Assembly (NCBI GenBank): GCA_018398765.1
Contig: JAHBMJ010000230.1
Location: 5,992-48,950 of the forward strand
From: Chromera velia
Lineage: Eukaryota > Sar > Chromeraceae
Reading direction: 5' to 3'
DNA length: 42,959 nt
The notes under the pieces were generated by a model. It saw only the letters and a list, made by a program, of their open reading frames with translations. It did no database searches and was not told the DNA's origin. The translations under genes were made by a program, and so were the position numbers. Positions 8,437 to 19,189 of the stretch are shown here, piece by piece (the stretch's first letter is position 1; each line of letters starts with the position of its first letter).

Positions 8437-11337
8437 TCAGTACGCCCTCCAGTAGTACGATAACGGTGCATGCACCCCTTCAAGAAACTCATCCTTTCCT
8501 GCATGCAACCGTCTCCTTGCCACAACTGCTGCTGCCGTGCCTCTTCCGTACGGGTCGGAAACCTGGTTCGACCGGGAACCGGAGGAACGGGGTGGAGACC
8601 CTGGCAAGGCAATACTTGGAGACCTTCGTGGACTCGGGTTGAACGGCTTTGGCGCGCTTCGTGCGTCTTCTCTAACGAGGTCGAGCAACCCGCTTTGCGG
8701 TGTTGGCTGCGGTGCGTAAGCAGAAAGTGGTTGTTCCCAATGCGGTTTCGGTATCGCACGTGAAGGCCATTCAGAGGTTTTCTCGTTCCGCGTGCGAGGC
8801 GGAGTTTCACGCAAGGGAAAGTCCTCCCGGGGGTCGGATGGAGGAGAGACAATGTTAAAGTTTGACTTTGGGGGTTTTGGAATTGCGAACCAAACGAGAG
8901 GCCGCGCAAATGCAGGTAGGACCGGAAGAGGTCGGTCCTTTGAGAAGTCTCTGGAAGTGATTTCTGCGAGAACGTCTGCTGCTGCCCCGAACAGCTCTGC
9001 GTAGGTCTCTGGAGTATGGCGTCTCCTGCTTCTGCTGTTAGAAGAATACTGTTTCTTTCCCCGCCCTCCCCTTAGAAGGTCCTGAAGACTCGGGAGGTCA
9101 AACGGCAGGTGCTTTGCCAAACTGTCGCTGCTGCCCATAGACGCCAGGGCAGCAGTGGGTGAGTGCCCTGAGGGTAGAGAAGAAGACGAACAAGTAGAGC
9201 AGTGGGAGGACCGTCTCCTTCCTCCCCTGGCCCTGCTGGGGCTTCCTGATGGTGACAGTGGAAGGCCGCCTGCCCTGTTACTGTTAATCAGCTGCGAGGA
9301 GGAGGTGCCCTCTCTCCATTGCCCCTCCTCTCCGTACAGAACCGCACTCTCTGCCTGTCTGGCCAGGTCTCTGTGGAGCCATTGGCCTGTTGCAGGAAGA
9401 AAGGTGTAGGCACGGATGAGGAGCTCTGCGTTCTCAGCAACCCAGAGAACGGAGTCCCGGAGGATGCGGAGTTGCTCGTCTGTCATCGTGAAGTGCACAC
9501 CTACCTGCAAGCAGAAAGAGAGGGTGAAACATGCGAAGTGTGGATGAGGCGGGAAGAAGTGAGAGGCCAGTCACGAGCACAAATGAACGAGGGGCATCTA
9601 TCTGTTAAAGCCATACAAGAAAGGAACAATGTCGTCCATTCAAACCCAAGCTTGTTCGGGTCTTCCAGCAAGGGCTCTCTGTCCCCATTACCCGATCTTG
9701 AGAATCAGAATTGACGATCTAAGATGAACACAAAGACCGTTGTATGAATCACCCCCAGACTTATTGTCGCGTTTCACACCGTTTGCATACATATGTGTTC
9801 ATACCCTCTTTCGCTCGATGCAAGCAAGCCTCGATCATGCACCCACCCACCCGAGTCACTCCGGGTTTCAGAATTCCGAGCCCCCCGAGGTCCACAGCGT
9901 CTGCTAGGGCGTCTGCTTGCTGATCTGGGACCTCGAGAAGGTCAAGAAGGTAAGGTCCTGCGCATGCGCAACCCGCACGCGACTGAATACCGAACACATC
10001 GTTCAACAACGCACACACGAGTTGGTGGTGCACGAAAAGAACCTGGCTGCCTCCTCCTCTCGCGTTGTCACCTCGTTGTTTCCCCCCATTGGATGCCCAT
10101 GGGGCAAGGATAAGAAAAGAGATGATGCCTAGACGCCCAACACCCACACCCCCAGCCTCCCTATCCATGCCGTCATTCTTCATCTTTCTGCCAGAAGAGC
10201 CAGACGACCGTCTGACAGGGTGGCAAGAGGCAAGGGAGCGACTGGAGGGGCCAATCAATCGGATCTTCGGGTGGTCCCTCCAGGCCTTCAAGAGGTAATT
10301 TGCCTGCGCGTCCTCTCTCGCCCTCATCGAACACCCCCCGCCTCTCTCCCCCCTCAGTCCCAAGTGCACTGAGCACACGAGACCCAACCGGACTGCCCCG
10401 ATGATATCTGGAGTTCCCGCCTCCTCGCGCTCTTCTTCCTCCTGCACGGAAACATCACACACACACGAAGTGAAAAGAGAGACGGTGACAAGAGAAGACG
10501 GAAGCATCAAACAGTGCTTCGGGAAGTGGACTTCCGCAAGAATGTCCCTAGCAGGCTTGAAGCACCCGCAACTCAACGTACCAGAATGAATCTCTGCCCA
10601 GTCCTGGTCACCATCGAGACTGTCCCCCCCCCCGGGGCAGCTGGTGTCTCGTCACTCAGGAGCCACCGCCGAACGACCAGGACTCCCGGCGTTCCGGGTC
10701 CCCCCAGCATTTTGTGGGGGGAGAAGAACGCAGCGTCTGCTCCGCTGTCGCTCTCGAAAGCGCGGCTAATCAGATGGATCGGCCTCATGCCGGGGTCTGC
10801 AGAAGGGGCAGGAGGGTGGTGGAGGCCCTGAAGAATGCCGGGGTCCGCCACCTCGACAGGCGTGTGCGCGGCTGCTGCAGCGAAGTCCCAGCAGACCAGG
10901 GCCCCGTGGTTGTGTGCTAGCTCGGTCAGGGCTCGGACATCCTGCTCGATCCCCGAGACGTTTGAGACGGCAGTGAGCAGACAAACAGGTAGCACGTGGG
11001 ATGCAGGTTCTTCCGCCTGCAGACAGATCAGAAAGAGACATGAGCATAGGATGAGTGGATGTCAGAAGTCTCTCAGAGCATGGTGGAATGGTGGGAAGCG
11101 TGCAAGAGGGAAGGTTGTGGGAGGACGCATGTAGAAAAAGATTTGAGAGCCTGCACGAATTCATCCGAGTGCTCTGAAGGGAAGCTGAGTCCTCCAGAAT
11201 CACAGTCTGCCTTATTTCGTTATTGTCGCAGACAAAGTTGCACACTACCTCTCGTTCATTGCATCTACGCTGAAGAAAGAAGACGCTGATCAAAGAAACA
11301 GGAAACATACACACACACACACACACACACACATAGG

Positions 11338-11368
<31 letters not shown>

Positions 11369-11445
11369 ACGCACACACACACACACACACACACATACAC
11401 ACACACACACACACACACTCCCACACACACTCCCACACACACTCC

Positions 11446-11478
<33 letters not shown>

Positions 11479-12070
11479 ACACTCACACACGTATGCATAC
11501 AACACGCATCGGAAGATCTAGAAGGTATGTATGTTCAGTAGAACAGCGACACCGATCCGACCTGCATCTTTGCACACGCCCTGAGAGCCCTTTTGAACGT
11601 CTCAACGTCCATTGCCCCCGTCTGCGGGTCTGCGGGGATCTCCCTCATGTGGTACGAGAGGCTCACTCCCCTGCCTTCGTCTCCATCGTAAGCAGACCCC
11701 TGTTCCCTCTGTACCCCCTCTCCGCCCCACACGCCACAGGAGAAGACGGTGCGAGTGCTGAGGACCCGAAAGGGCAACAGGATGGAATGGTGCGCTAAGC
11801 TGTCTGCAATGAAGACGACCTGCGAGAGGAAACACGAGAGAAAGTACGGGAGGAAGGAATGGATGAAGCGATCAAGGACGAAAGGAAAAGGAGGACGGGG
11901 AGAGGGAAGGAGGGAAGGAAGGAAGGAAGGAAGGAAGGAAGGAAAGAAGGAAAGAAGGAAAGAAGGAAAGAAGGAAAGAAGGAAAGAAGGAAAGAAGGAA
12001 AGAAGGAAAGAAGGAAAGAAGGAAGGGAAGAAGGGAAGGAAGTGAGAAAGAAGAGAAAGAAATAACCGAA

Positions 12071-12154
<84 letters not shown>

Positions 12155-13548
12155 ACCTAAGGGCAACAGAGAAGCCACAAAATAAGTGAAAAAGGGAAGA
12201 ACAAGCGTAGACCGACTACTCCTTGCCTACGCCGTTTCAGTGCGAAGTGAGGAAATACAAATTCAGCAAAAGGGACGCCAGAGAAGGGACCGAAGAAGGA
12301 CCTCACAGAGACGCGCTCTGCATCTCTCGATGGCTTGCTTAGTGCCTGATCCAAAAGTTGTTGTTTTGGCAATCCGTAATCGACTACACAGGATTGCTTA
12401 AGAAACATCCCAGCTGTGGTGTGAGAAAATTGAGGAGACGCAAATCAGAAAACACTGGATCAACGGATGTCCCCACCCATCCACTTACGCGCCCAGGCAA
12501 GAAAGAAGGCTGACTGACCACTCTCTTAATTCTCTGTGCCCGGGAAGCGGAGGAAGACCGCATCCCTTCCATTCCAGACCCTGCCTGCACACACACACGA
12601 GCCCGTCCTTGTTCTCCAGGCTTTCCACACGCGCATAGAAATGCTGAGGTACCGAGAAAAAAGGTCAGAGAAGGAACTTGGAGACAAAGTACCCCATACT
12701 GGAACCAGAGATACAGCCAAACGGCCACAAGGCTCTATGTGGATGTGTAATCGAGTCGTTATGCTGATAACCAGTCAGTCAGACAGGCAGAAGAGGTCCA
12801 GTGACCCCTTCTGTGAGGAAACGAACCGATGAAGGTTCCACAGAGACCAGAGGGATATCCTGAGGGCTGACTCTCCACCTCCGTCTCTCCATGAGGCCGA
12901 TGAATTTCGAAATCGCCCCAGTGCTCCCACTGCCCGTCAGGACCACCGCGTGGTCGTCCCCTGCCCCAAGGAAGGACTTCACACTCGTCCGTGCCTGCGA
13001 CAAAGAAGAGGAGGAAAGGGAGGGAACCAGTTCTCAGGTGGGCACGACCGCTGGTCATGCGTCGGCATTCCCCATTACCGAGTCGTCACACGATTTGACT
13101 GACCTGAGCCCTCAACTGGTTCATCATGGAGGAAGTGCATGTTGTCTCAGAGTGGGTGTTGGAATAAAACGGGAGAACCTGCAAGCAGTTGCACAGGAGG
13201 GGAGGGCCATATCTCTGCTCATCACAATCTATGGCTACGAGAGAGAAGGCCGGACGTCGGCAGAGGAACTGTCAGAGAGAGACTGGAGCTCCTTTTGACT
13301 GACCTCATCTCGAATTACATTCTCCACATTGTGCAACGCCCGTCCAGAGGCGGTGAAGTCACAGTACAGAATGTTTCGAGGACCTGCAGTAGAAAGAGGG
13401 GCATATTGAAATCTTTCATGAAGACTCGATCTTTCTCTGCATCTGGACGGCTTGGCTGTTGAATTCTCTTACCGAAGGGGGTTTCAATTTCTTGCCGCTC
13501 CCCGACAGTCCCCTTGCGGAGAATTTCAAACTCTTCTTCCCTCTTCAT
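8437..13548 (-). CDS. PLP-dependent class V aminotransferase (cysteine-desulfurase-like fold), nine exons
   Basis: Exons on the minus strand: 13548-13473, 13383-13304, 13178-13104, 12994-12827, 12584-12519, 11819-11562, 11016-10582, 10441-9851, 9504-8437. They sum to 2817 nt and close in frame at 938 residues. In order: the entry motif GERQEIETPFG and YCDFTASGRAL (about 16-43), phosphate-loop TGSGSTGAI (97-105), cofactor Asp in VCWDFAAAAAH (Asp285), Schiff-base Lys in FFSPHKMLGGPGTPG (Lys343), PGGGTV, EEAGTPDIIGAVRLGL, NDVFGIQSRAGCACAGPY (about 533-550) and KPGVTRVGVHFTM. This matches the bacterial-type family annotated simply as class V aminotransferase; the exact substrate is unknown. The last about 300 residues form a Ser/Pro/Arg-rich tail absent from bacterial homologues as I know them. 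Donors are mostly GTCAGT. An in-frame 75-nt segment (10304-10378) could be an optional intron. Confidence 0.9.
11307..11488. repeat. (CA)n microsatellite inside an aminotransferase intron
   Basis: About 180 bp of CA dinucleotides, interrupted by CG, CT and TCCCACA units. It lies inside the intron between exons 6 and 7 of the minus-strand gene, where it reads as (TG)n on the sense strand. Confidence 0.9.
11905..12155. repeat. (GGAA)n/(GAAA)n purine tract in an intron
   Basis: A run of GGAA, then GGAAAGAA, then GAAA units. It lies inside the intron between exons 5 and 6 of the aminotransferase gene. On the sense strand it is a very long pyrimidine tract. Lys/Arg/Glu or Phe/Ser/Leu open frames across it are artefacts of the repeat. 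Confidence 0.9.
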
Positions 13549-15689
13549 CCTAATTGAAAGACTCCTTCAAGGTTTGATGCACGTAGTTTGACAAAGAGAA
13601 ACGAGTGAAGAGTGCGTCTTTGTCACTGTTGTTAGAAGAACCTGAAAGTGTGAATCCCTTAAGGCATGCGCGATGGTGTCCATCGATCGACGCGAACAAC
13701 GGTCAGGTATGGTAAGGGCCTGCATGCCGCACGGATGGGAAGCGGCGCGCGGATCCTTCGGCGTGCCGGAAGTTAAATTCACGCGTCATATCTCAAGCGC
13801 TCTTTCGACCAGGGAATCGGCCTATAAGTCGACCTTCGACCTTCAAACACTGGCCTGGCGGTGAGCTCAATATCATCATATTTCAGCAGTCTAGCTGGCC
13901 CATGTCTACCCATGTCCATCTACACGAGCAATCATTTGGAATACATATCGTGAACGCACGCAAGGAAAAGACCGATCATAAAAGGTCAGCCTACGAATAA
14001 CGAGTCTTCAAGAGTCTTAAATAAAAAATAGATCTCTTATAAAAACTAATTATAAATTTAGAGAAAATTTATGCATAAAAAAAACTCAAATTAACGTAAA
14101 TTAACATACGCACATCATGCGGTATATTTAGATAACTGATGATAAATAAACAAATTACCCCTAAGTAGGTCAACCTCCCTGAAGCTAGCCCTGACCCTAC
14201 CTGAATCTAGGTGCCAGTGACACTTAAAAAAATATAATTAAGATAATCTCTCTCCACAGCATCATTTTTCAAGAGGCTATGACTACTCACAACTTTCTTT
14301 TTTTTTACTTTTTTTCGTTCCCTTTCTTTCTGTTTATCGGTTAAACTTTTAAATTGCACATTCGAGCGTAACACTGTTTGCCGTGGAGTCAATTCAACGT
14401 TCGTATGGCGACCCTCGACTTCCATGCATTGGGATATACGGATGAATGCTCCACGGAGATGCTGGTAAAGCAAATTGGAAAACAGTGACAGCGGGAGTAG
14501 AATGGATGCTCAATTGGATGTTGAGCTTAATTGTTCATGTTAGACTCTGGTTAGTTTTTCCTACATCTTGAAGATGTATGTCTATGTATATATGAAACCA
14601 TGCAGTGATGAAAGTCAGTCACATGTACATATACAATGAATCTTCTACTTGAAAAAATCGACTCCGCGTCATGAAGAGATCAGAAGGGTCCCCTGACGTG
14701 GCGGTGGTGGCGGCGGGTTGGTCAACTACCCCAATGACTACCCTGACGCACGTTCAAATAGGGGGACGTGGTGGTAGTAGAGAGTCGGCTAGGAAGAGAT
14801 ACGCACAGTACCCTTCTCCCACCTTCTTCGTACGATGATTGAAGTAGATTAAACGTAATTAAAAGTAATTGAGGGTTTTGTTATGTATGCCGCATCCCCA
14901 TATATGTAGGGCAGATCTAGCCTAGTTTGTCAGAAAGTGAAGGAACAAGTGTGCTTATTCATCACTTTCCCACTCGCACCTCCATTAGCAACCGCTGGAT
15001 AAAAGAACCAAGTGAAGAGAAGAGAGACAGATAGGGGTGTATGACACCGGGGGGGGGGGTGGTGTGCAGCGCTACGAGAGCTGAGGGTGGATGCCTCCCC
15101 CTGGTGTGATTCAGAATGAGGTCATCTGAAAACGCCGGACTACGGATGGCGGGGGGGTGTGAGACATAATGGTGGACAAAAAAAACTCCTAACTTCTTAG
15201 CTATATAATATCCTAAAATCTCTTCAACTATCTAAAACTATTTCCTGCTAGCTCTGCCGATATATAGATATAGTGGGAAGGCTCTAGGGCAGAACATATC
15301 AATCAATCAATCAATCAATTAAAACTCAAAAACACTAATATATCTTAAACTATTAGACACTATTTAAAAGTGTCTTCAAACTAATCATGTTACTAATATA
15401 TCACTAGCTTAGTTAACAATCGTATGCGATCTCATTCATGTGCAACTTGTCAATAACTGTGCAAGTCATCAGTAATTTTTCGATCTGAGAGACTCCGAAC
15501 AGTGAGAGATGCTGAGAGGAGAAGGAAAGGCGATAGAGGGCACACACATACAGACACAGATAGACACACACAGACACAGATACACATACGCAGAGAGAGA
15601 GAAAGAGTGAGAAAGAGAGAAGGGAGAAAAAGAAAAATGAACGAAAAAGAGATAAGGAGAGAGAGAAAGACTGTTCGGAAGTTGCTGAC
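13549..15689. other. Upstream flank of the aminotransferase gene, then AT-rich spacer
   Basis: 13549-13870 may hold the promoter and 5' leader of the aminotransferase gene, although no TATA box stands out. 13980-15470 is AT-rich with short TCAA/ATCAATC microsatellites (about 15298-15320) and no supportable gene. 15500-15660 is a GA/CA-rich tract next to the following coding fragment. Confidence 0.5.
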
Positions 15690-16042
15690 CTGGTTGGAGA
15701 AGTTCAAACTCATCAGTGCCCAGCCGCTTTTGGCGCCACGCCCTCAAAAACGTGATGGTGTAGTCGAGCATCGTCTTTGACATGGTCTCGGAGGCTTTGC
15801 TATCCCACTTTAGCATCGCCAGAAGGAAATCATAGACCTGGGGGTACGACTTGATTCCCTGTATTCCCACTCCCCGTGCCTTTTTGTCAATCACCTGTGC
15901 CCCCATTATGAGGAACCCATACAACACACCCTGTTTTTTCTCCATTTCTCGGTCTGTGATCTGTTGAACAGCCAGAGCGATCTGTTTTGAATCCCCCCTC
16001 TTATCTGCTTTCTGAGCACGCTCTTGAATGCACCTAGCTTCA
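15690..16042 (-). pseudogene. Unknown protein fragment (one large exon)
   Basis: An open frame of about 115 codons ends at a donor (CAACCAG then GTCAGC) at 15689. Its sequence looks like a real helical protein: EARCIQERAQKADKRGDSK, then LYGFLIMGAQVIDKKARG, then YPQVYDFLLAMLKWDSK and TFLRAWRQKRLGTDEFEL. Upstream the frame meets TGA near 16044, so an acceptor (AAGCTAG at about 16034, or AGAG just before) must open the exon. No downstream exon is visible in the AT-rich DNA below 15450. It is therefore probably a gene fragment. No family is recognised. Confidence 0.4.
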
Positions 16043-16429
16043 TTCCTCTTCCATCAGCGTGTATTAATAACAAGGTTTTGCATGCTCCTTCGATTCTCGT
16101 CCCGCAATCCGAGAACGACCCAATGTATCAACGTGCATGAAGGGGCTGGAATACAACAAACAGCACGAGCTTCACCAGACTAAGCTCCTGTTCTCTCTCT
16201 GCATGCCGCCCCCATGTTCCCATTCGTGTGATTGATAACTTTCCTCTCTTGTACTAGCTTCCTACATCGATTACGAGTATGTACATGATGCATATCACCA
16301 ACACATGACAGCTCGCAAGCTAGCTCTCTAGAGGACCGCTGTATGTCGGTTATTTGAGTGCATAGTAAGCGATGCATTGATTTGTGTGTCCTTGCTCTCC
16401 CCCCCCCCCCTTGCCATTGATTTGTGCAG

Positions 16430-16634
16430 AGCATTCCAGCGTTTCTCTTCTCTTGGCCAAACACCGGGCGCGACGCCACTCTGTCCTCCCAACCCACCAC
16501 CGAGGATGATGGTCCGGACATGGAGTTGGAGGGGGGGGAGGAGGGACCAGAGGGAAGGGAGGGGTTCCGATCCATTGAAGGGAGTGACTCCACTGCGATG
16601 CATCCCCTCGCTCGCCGGAGTGGAAGTATTTGAC
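16430..16634 (+). CDS. Small exon with the SWPNT repeat motif, unknown gene
   Basis: A pyrimidine tract with C11 followed by TTTGTGCAG ends at 16429. The open frame that follows reads IPAFLFSWPNTGRDATLSS, then an acidic/Gly segment, and stops with TGA at 16632-16634. The SWPNT...TLSSQPTT peptide recurs at 18070-18126 in the neighbouring pseudogene. The exon may belong to the same gene family, or the segment may be a duplicated module. An upstream exon is not found. Confidence 0.3.
16445..16502 (+). repeat. Direct repeat, copy A (SWPNT module)
   Basis: 58 bp nearly identical to 18070-18126. It shares the block CTTCTCTTGGCCAAACACCG and, further on, CTCTGTCCTCCCAACCCACC. The translated peptide is also conserved, suggesting a duplicated coding module. 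Confidence 0.8.
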
Positions 16635-16666
16635 AAGGTGGGGGGCAGAGGGATGAGGTGGGGGAC

Positions 16667-17278
16667 ATGTACAAAATGGAAAAGGATGACTCAGATGCCG
16701 AGTTCTTCGCACAGAGCAGGCAGCGCAAGCCTAACCGAGCCAAAAAGCGGAAGAGGGGCAGACACCTGCCCAACGCCCTAAAATTCGATGCCTCCCTTCG
16801 TGGATTCTCCGAGGAAGTTCCTTCCAAGAGAAAAACTAGAAAGACATCCACACAGAAGGGAGCAGCAGCAGCAGCCGCTGGTGTGAGAAAGCCCCGCACA
16901 GCATACGGTAAAAACGCCACAGACCTCCTTATCCCTTCAGCCCAACACAAGAAGAGCCTCATGAGTGTCTCCTCATCCATCAAACATCCGAAGATCATGG
17001 TCACAGCAAAAGAGTTAGCAACAGGGCACACTCAAAACTTTGCTTCTCTGCCCCGATGCGGCGAGGCTCTCGGCATCAACCCAGGAACAATCAGCAGAGC
17101 ATTAAAGTACCAAGTAGGGTTGAACAAGAGCACAAACGAAACTGGGAGGTTCGCCTTCACTAAGATAGTGTTTCCTGCCGATGATCAGCAGCCCAGGGAG
17201 GGTGCAGCTGCTGCTGTGTCGTCTGCCGCAGGTGCTGCGTCCGCCAACCTAACACAGAGACGAGTGGCGAGAGGCTGA
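16667..17278 (+). CDS. Basic protein with HTH-like motif, possible DNA-binding, unknown family
   Basis: 203 codons from ATG at 16667 (MYKMEKDDSDAEFF) to TGA at 17276-17278, with no intron needed. An acidic start is followed by a strongly basic stretch (RQRKPNRAKKRKRGRH, about residues 20-38) that looks like a nuclear-localisation or DNA-binding region. A poly-Ala linker comes next. From about residue 117, AKELATGHTQNFASLPRCGE followed by ALGINPGTISRALK resembles the helix-turn-helix of NUMOD1-type modules. That likeness is from memory only. An Ala-rich tail ends the protein. It may be a transcription or element-associated protein. Confidence 0.55.
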   Translation: MYKMEKDDSDAEFFAQSRQRKPNRAKKRKRGRHLPNALKFDASLRGFSEEVPSKRKTRKTSTQKGAAAAAAGVRKPRTAYGKNATDLLIPSAQHKKSLMSVSSSIKHPKIMVTAKELATGHTQNFASLPRCGEALGINPGTISRALKYQVGLNKSTNETGRFAFTKIVFPADDQQPREGAAAAVSSAAGAASANLTQRRVARG

Positions 17279-17575
17279 AAAGCCTTTTATCCCGTCGCTC
17301 TAGCTAAGGTCTCGACTACCCGAATGTCTAAAGTGGCCCCACGAGGAGGCAGGGGAGGGAAGGGCCTTGGTCGGGGGAGGGGACGCGGGAGAGGGGACCG
17401 GGGGAGGAGGGCCCGCATGTCTTCCACCAAGCCCCGAGAGGCATCTGTGATAGAAGAGGAGGAGGACGAAGGGGACAACCTGGAAAGGGAGGAGGCTGCA
17501 GAGGGGTACCAGTATGACGCAGACGTGGATCCATCACAATGGATGGACGCTCCAGATGAGGGGGGGGAGGGAGAT

Positions 17576-17840
17576 TAGGAGAATGAGGACGACTACTCCT
17601 ACTACCATCCGGAGGGAGATTGGGAGAATGAAGACGACTACTCTTACTACCATCCGGAGGGAGATTGAGAGAATGAGGACGGCTACTCCTACTACCATCC
17701 GGAGGGAGATTGGGAGAATGAGCGACTACTCCTACTACTATCCGGAGGGAGATTGGGAGAATGAGGATGGCTACTCCTACTACCATCCGGAGGGAGATTG
17801 GGAGAATGAGGACGAGTACTCCTACTACCATCCGGGTCCT
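17576..17840 (+). repeat. 45-bp tandem repeat, six units
   Basis: Units start at 17576, 17621, 17666, 17711, 17754 and 17799. The spacing is 45 bp except for a 43-bp unit four. Each unit holds GGAGGGAGATTGGGAGAATG-type sequence followed by TACTCCTACTACCATCC. Unit one has TAG and unit three TGA where the others have TGG. Confidence 0.92.
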
Positions 17841-18069
17841 TGGGGACCCCCTCCGGGCTATTTTAGAGACCATCCCATGCACGCACACCGAGGCTTCGGC
17901 CCTTCCTACTACCTCCACCGCTACTCACCATACAACCAGCCCCCTTACCACCCCCCAACATCTACCTCAAACGACAACCCCTACCAGCAACAGCAAGGGC
18001 ACAGAGACGGATACACAAGCAACGACAACACAGCAGGAGGCAGAGGCACCGCCCCCAACACGAAGTTCC

Positions 18070-18126
18070 GCTTCTCTTGGCCAAACACCGAGCGCAACCC
18101 CACTCTGTCCTCCCAACCCACCACCC
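18070..18126 (+). repeat. Direct repeat, copy B (SWPNT module)
   Basis: Second copy of the module at 16445-16502, with only a few substitutions. Here it is embedded in the 3' part of the RG/Tyr-rich pseudogene. Confidence 0.8.
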
Positions 18127-18317
18127 AAAACCTCCCCGCGTCCACCCTTAAGACTGCTGAACAGCTCCTTCCCCCCCCCCAGCCCCCTCTCTCTGCATGT
18201 AGCAGCGCAATTAGCTTTCCTCCTGTGCCCTCCACCCGCCCCTCTCTCATCCCCTAGGCTCAGACTAACACACTGAAAGACGCAGAAGGCTTTGCCATTC
18301 CCGACTCCCTACCTCAC

Positions 18318-18806
18318 ATGCGGCCGCCTTCACACACACAAACTGTGCACACGCCTGAGAGCAGCTGCCCTGTGACCCTGAAGAACTCTTCCCTTCAGTC
18401 CCACGAGGTCCCGGTGTCCTCCCAGATCCCCAAGGTGGAGTTGGACTCCGTCTCCCAGGCTCAGGCTCTCACTCTCACGTCCACTAAGCAGCATCTTGTC
18501 CCCTCAGGCTCCTCCTGCCCTTCCGGCACCCAGGCCTCCAACGGATCCCTCCTTGCTCGCCTTCCGTTCGTCGAGCAGAGCTCTTCTGCCGAGTCCCTCC
18601 GTGTGCCCACTCTCGCTTCCAAGCCAGCCGCCTGCAACCTATCCACCTCCATCCTCAAGACTGGCAAAACCTGTCCCGAGGGTACCAACGACCAGGTTCA
18701 TCGCACCTGCAATGTGACCCTCAAGAGGTCTTTCTTTGAGTGCGACGAGATCCCCGTGTCCTCCCAGATCTCCAAGAACGAGGAAAAAGAGGAGACGCAA
18801 TACTAG
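18318..18806 (+). CDS. Hypothetical Ser/Thr/Pro-rich protein with internal duplication
   Basis: 162 codons from ATG at 18318 to TAG at 18804-18806. A CPVTLKNSSLQSHEVPVSSQ segment near residue 17 is repeated as CNVTLKRSFFECDEIPVSSQ near residue 131, and the duplication is also visible in the DNA (about 18366-18440 and 18708-18782). Codon use is gene-like, with many C-ending third positions. It may be a separate gene or the last exon of the preceding RG-rich locus (60 bp away). No domain is recognised. Confidence 0.45.
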   Translation: MRPPSHTQTVHTPESSCPVTLKNSSLQSHEVPVSSQIPKVELDSVSQAQALTLTSTKQHLVPSGSSCPSGTQASNGSLLARLPFVEQSSSAESLRVPTLASKPAACNLSTSILKTGKTCPEGTNDQVHRTCNVTLKRSFFECDEIPVSSQISKNEEKEETQY

Positions 18807-19057
18807 AAATTCTAAAGGGGAAGGAAAAACGACAGTTGGCGCCAAAAGAAGCAGGAAAACGGGTCAGTAAGTCCTCTAAGCAGCAATTGAGACAGAACAT
18901 ATCATGCTTCCTGGTATTTCCTGGAGTACTGATGTCTCAATTCATTTTATCAAGTCGACCTTTCTCTCTTCCTTCCGTTACAATGAATCTGATTCACCTC
19001 TGTGCGCGGCGGTCTCGAGGAAGACCTTCCTTCCCTTTTTCCTTTTTTCCTTCTTTC

Positions 19058-19087
19058 TCTCTGTCTTCTTTTCTTTCTTTCTTTTTT

Positions 19088-19118
<31 letters not shown>

Positions 19119-19157
19119 GTCTTTCTTTCTGTCTTTCTTTCTTTCTTTCTTTTTTTT

Positions 19158-19189
<32 letters not shown>

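Larger units (their letters stand above)
17324..18257 (+). pseudogene. RG-rich, Tyr-rich low-complexity protein gene, broken inside a tandem repeat
   Basis: ATG at 17324 starts MSKVAPRGGRGGKG followed by a GRGRGRGRG stretch typical of RNA-binding RGG regions, then an acidic linker (EEEEDEGDNLEREE). The frame then enters a 45-bp tandem repeat coding a 15-residue unit (WENEDDYSYYHPEGD). The first Trp codon is TAG (17576-17578), the third is TGA (17666-17668), and the fourth unit lacks 2 bp. After the repeat an open frame continues with PGPWGPPPGYFRDHPMH, Gln/Asn/Tyr-rich segments and the SWPNT module to 18257. Without the lesions it would be one protein of about 310 residues. Decay, or a non-translated role of the repeat, are both possible. 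Confidence 0.55.

Noticed and set aside
11265-11505. Val/Cys-rich open frames
   Set aside because: Translations of the (CA)n repeat inside an aminotransferase intron.
11795-12178. Long Phe/Ser/Leu (and Lys/Arg/Glu) open frames, also near 19000-19400 and 36500-37100
   Set aside because: Produced by tetranucleotide pyrimidine/purine tracts with no stop codons, not by selection for coding.
17576-17668. Alternative genetic code with stops read as Trp
   Set aside because: Both TAG and TGA would have to mean Trp, while TAA, TAG and TGA end the well-supported genes in this window. Local mutation is simpler.
17576-17840. Regular repeat array that could be taken for a CRISPR
   Set aside because: Units are directly adjacent 45-bp coding repeats without spacers, in a eukaryotic contig.
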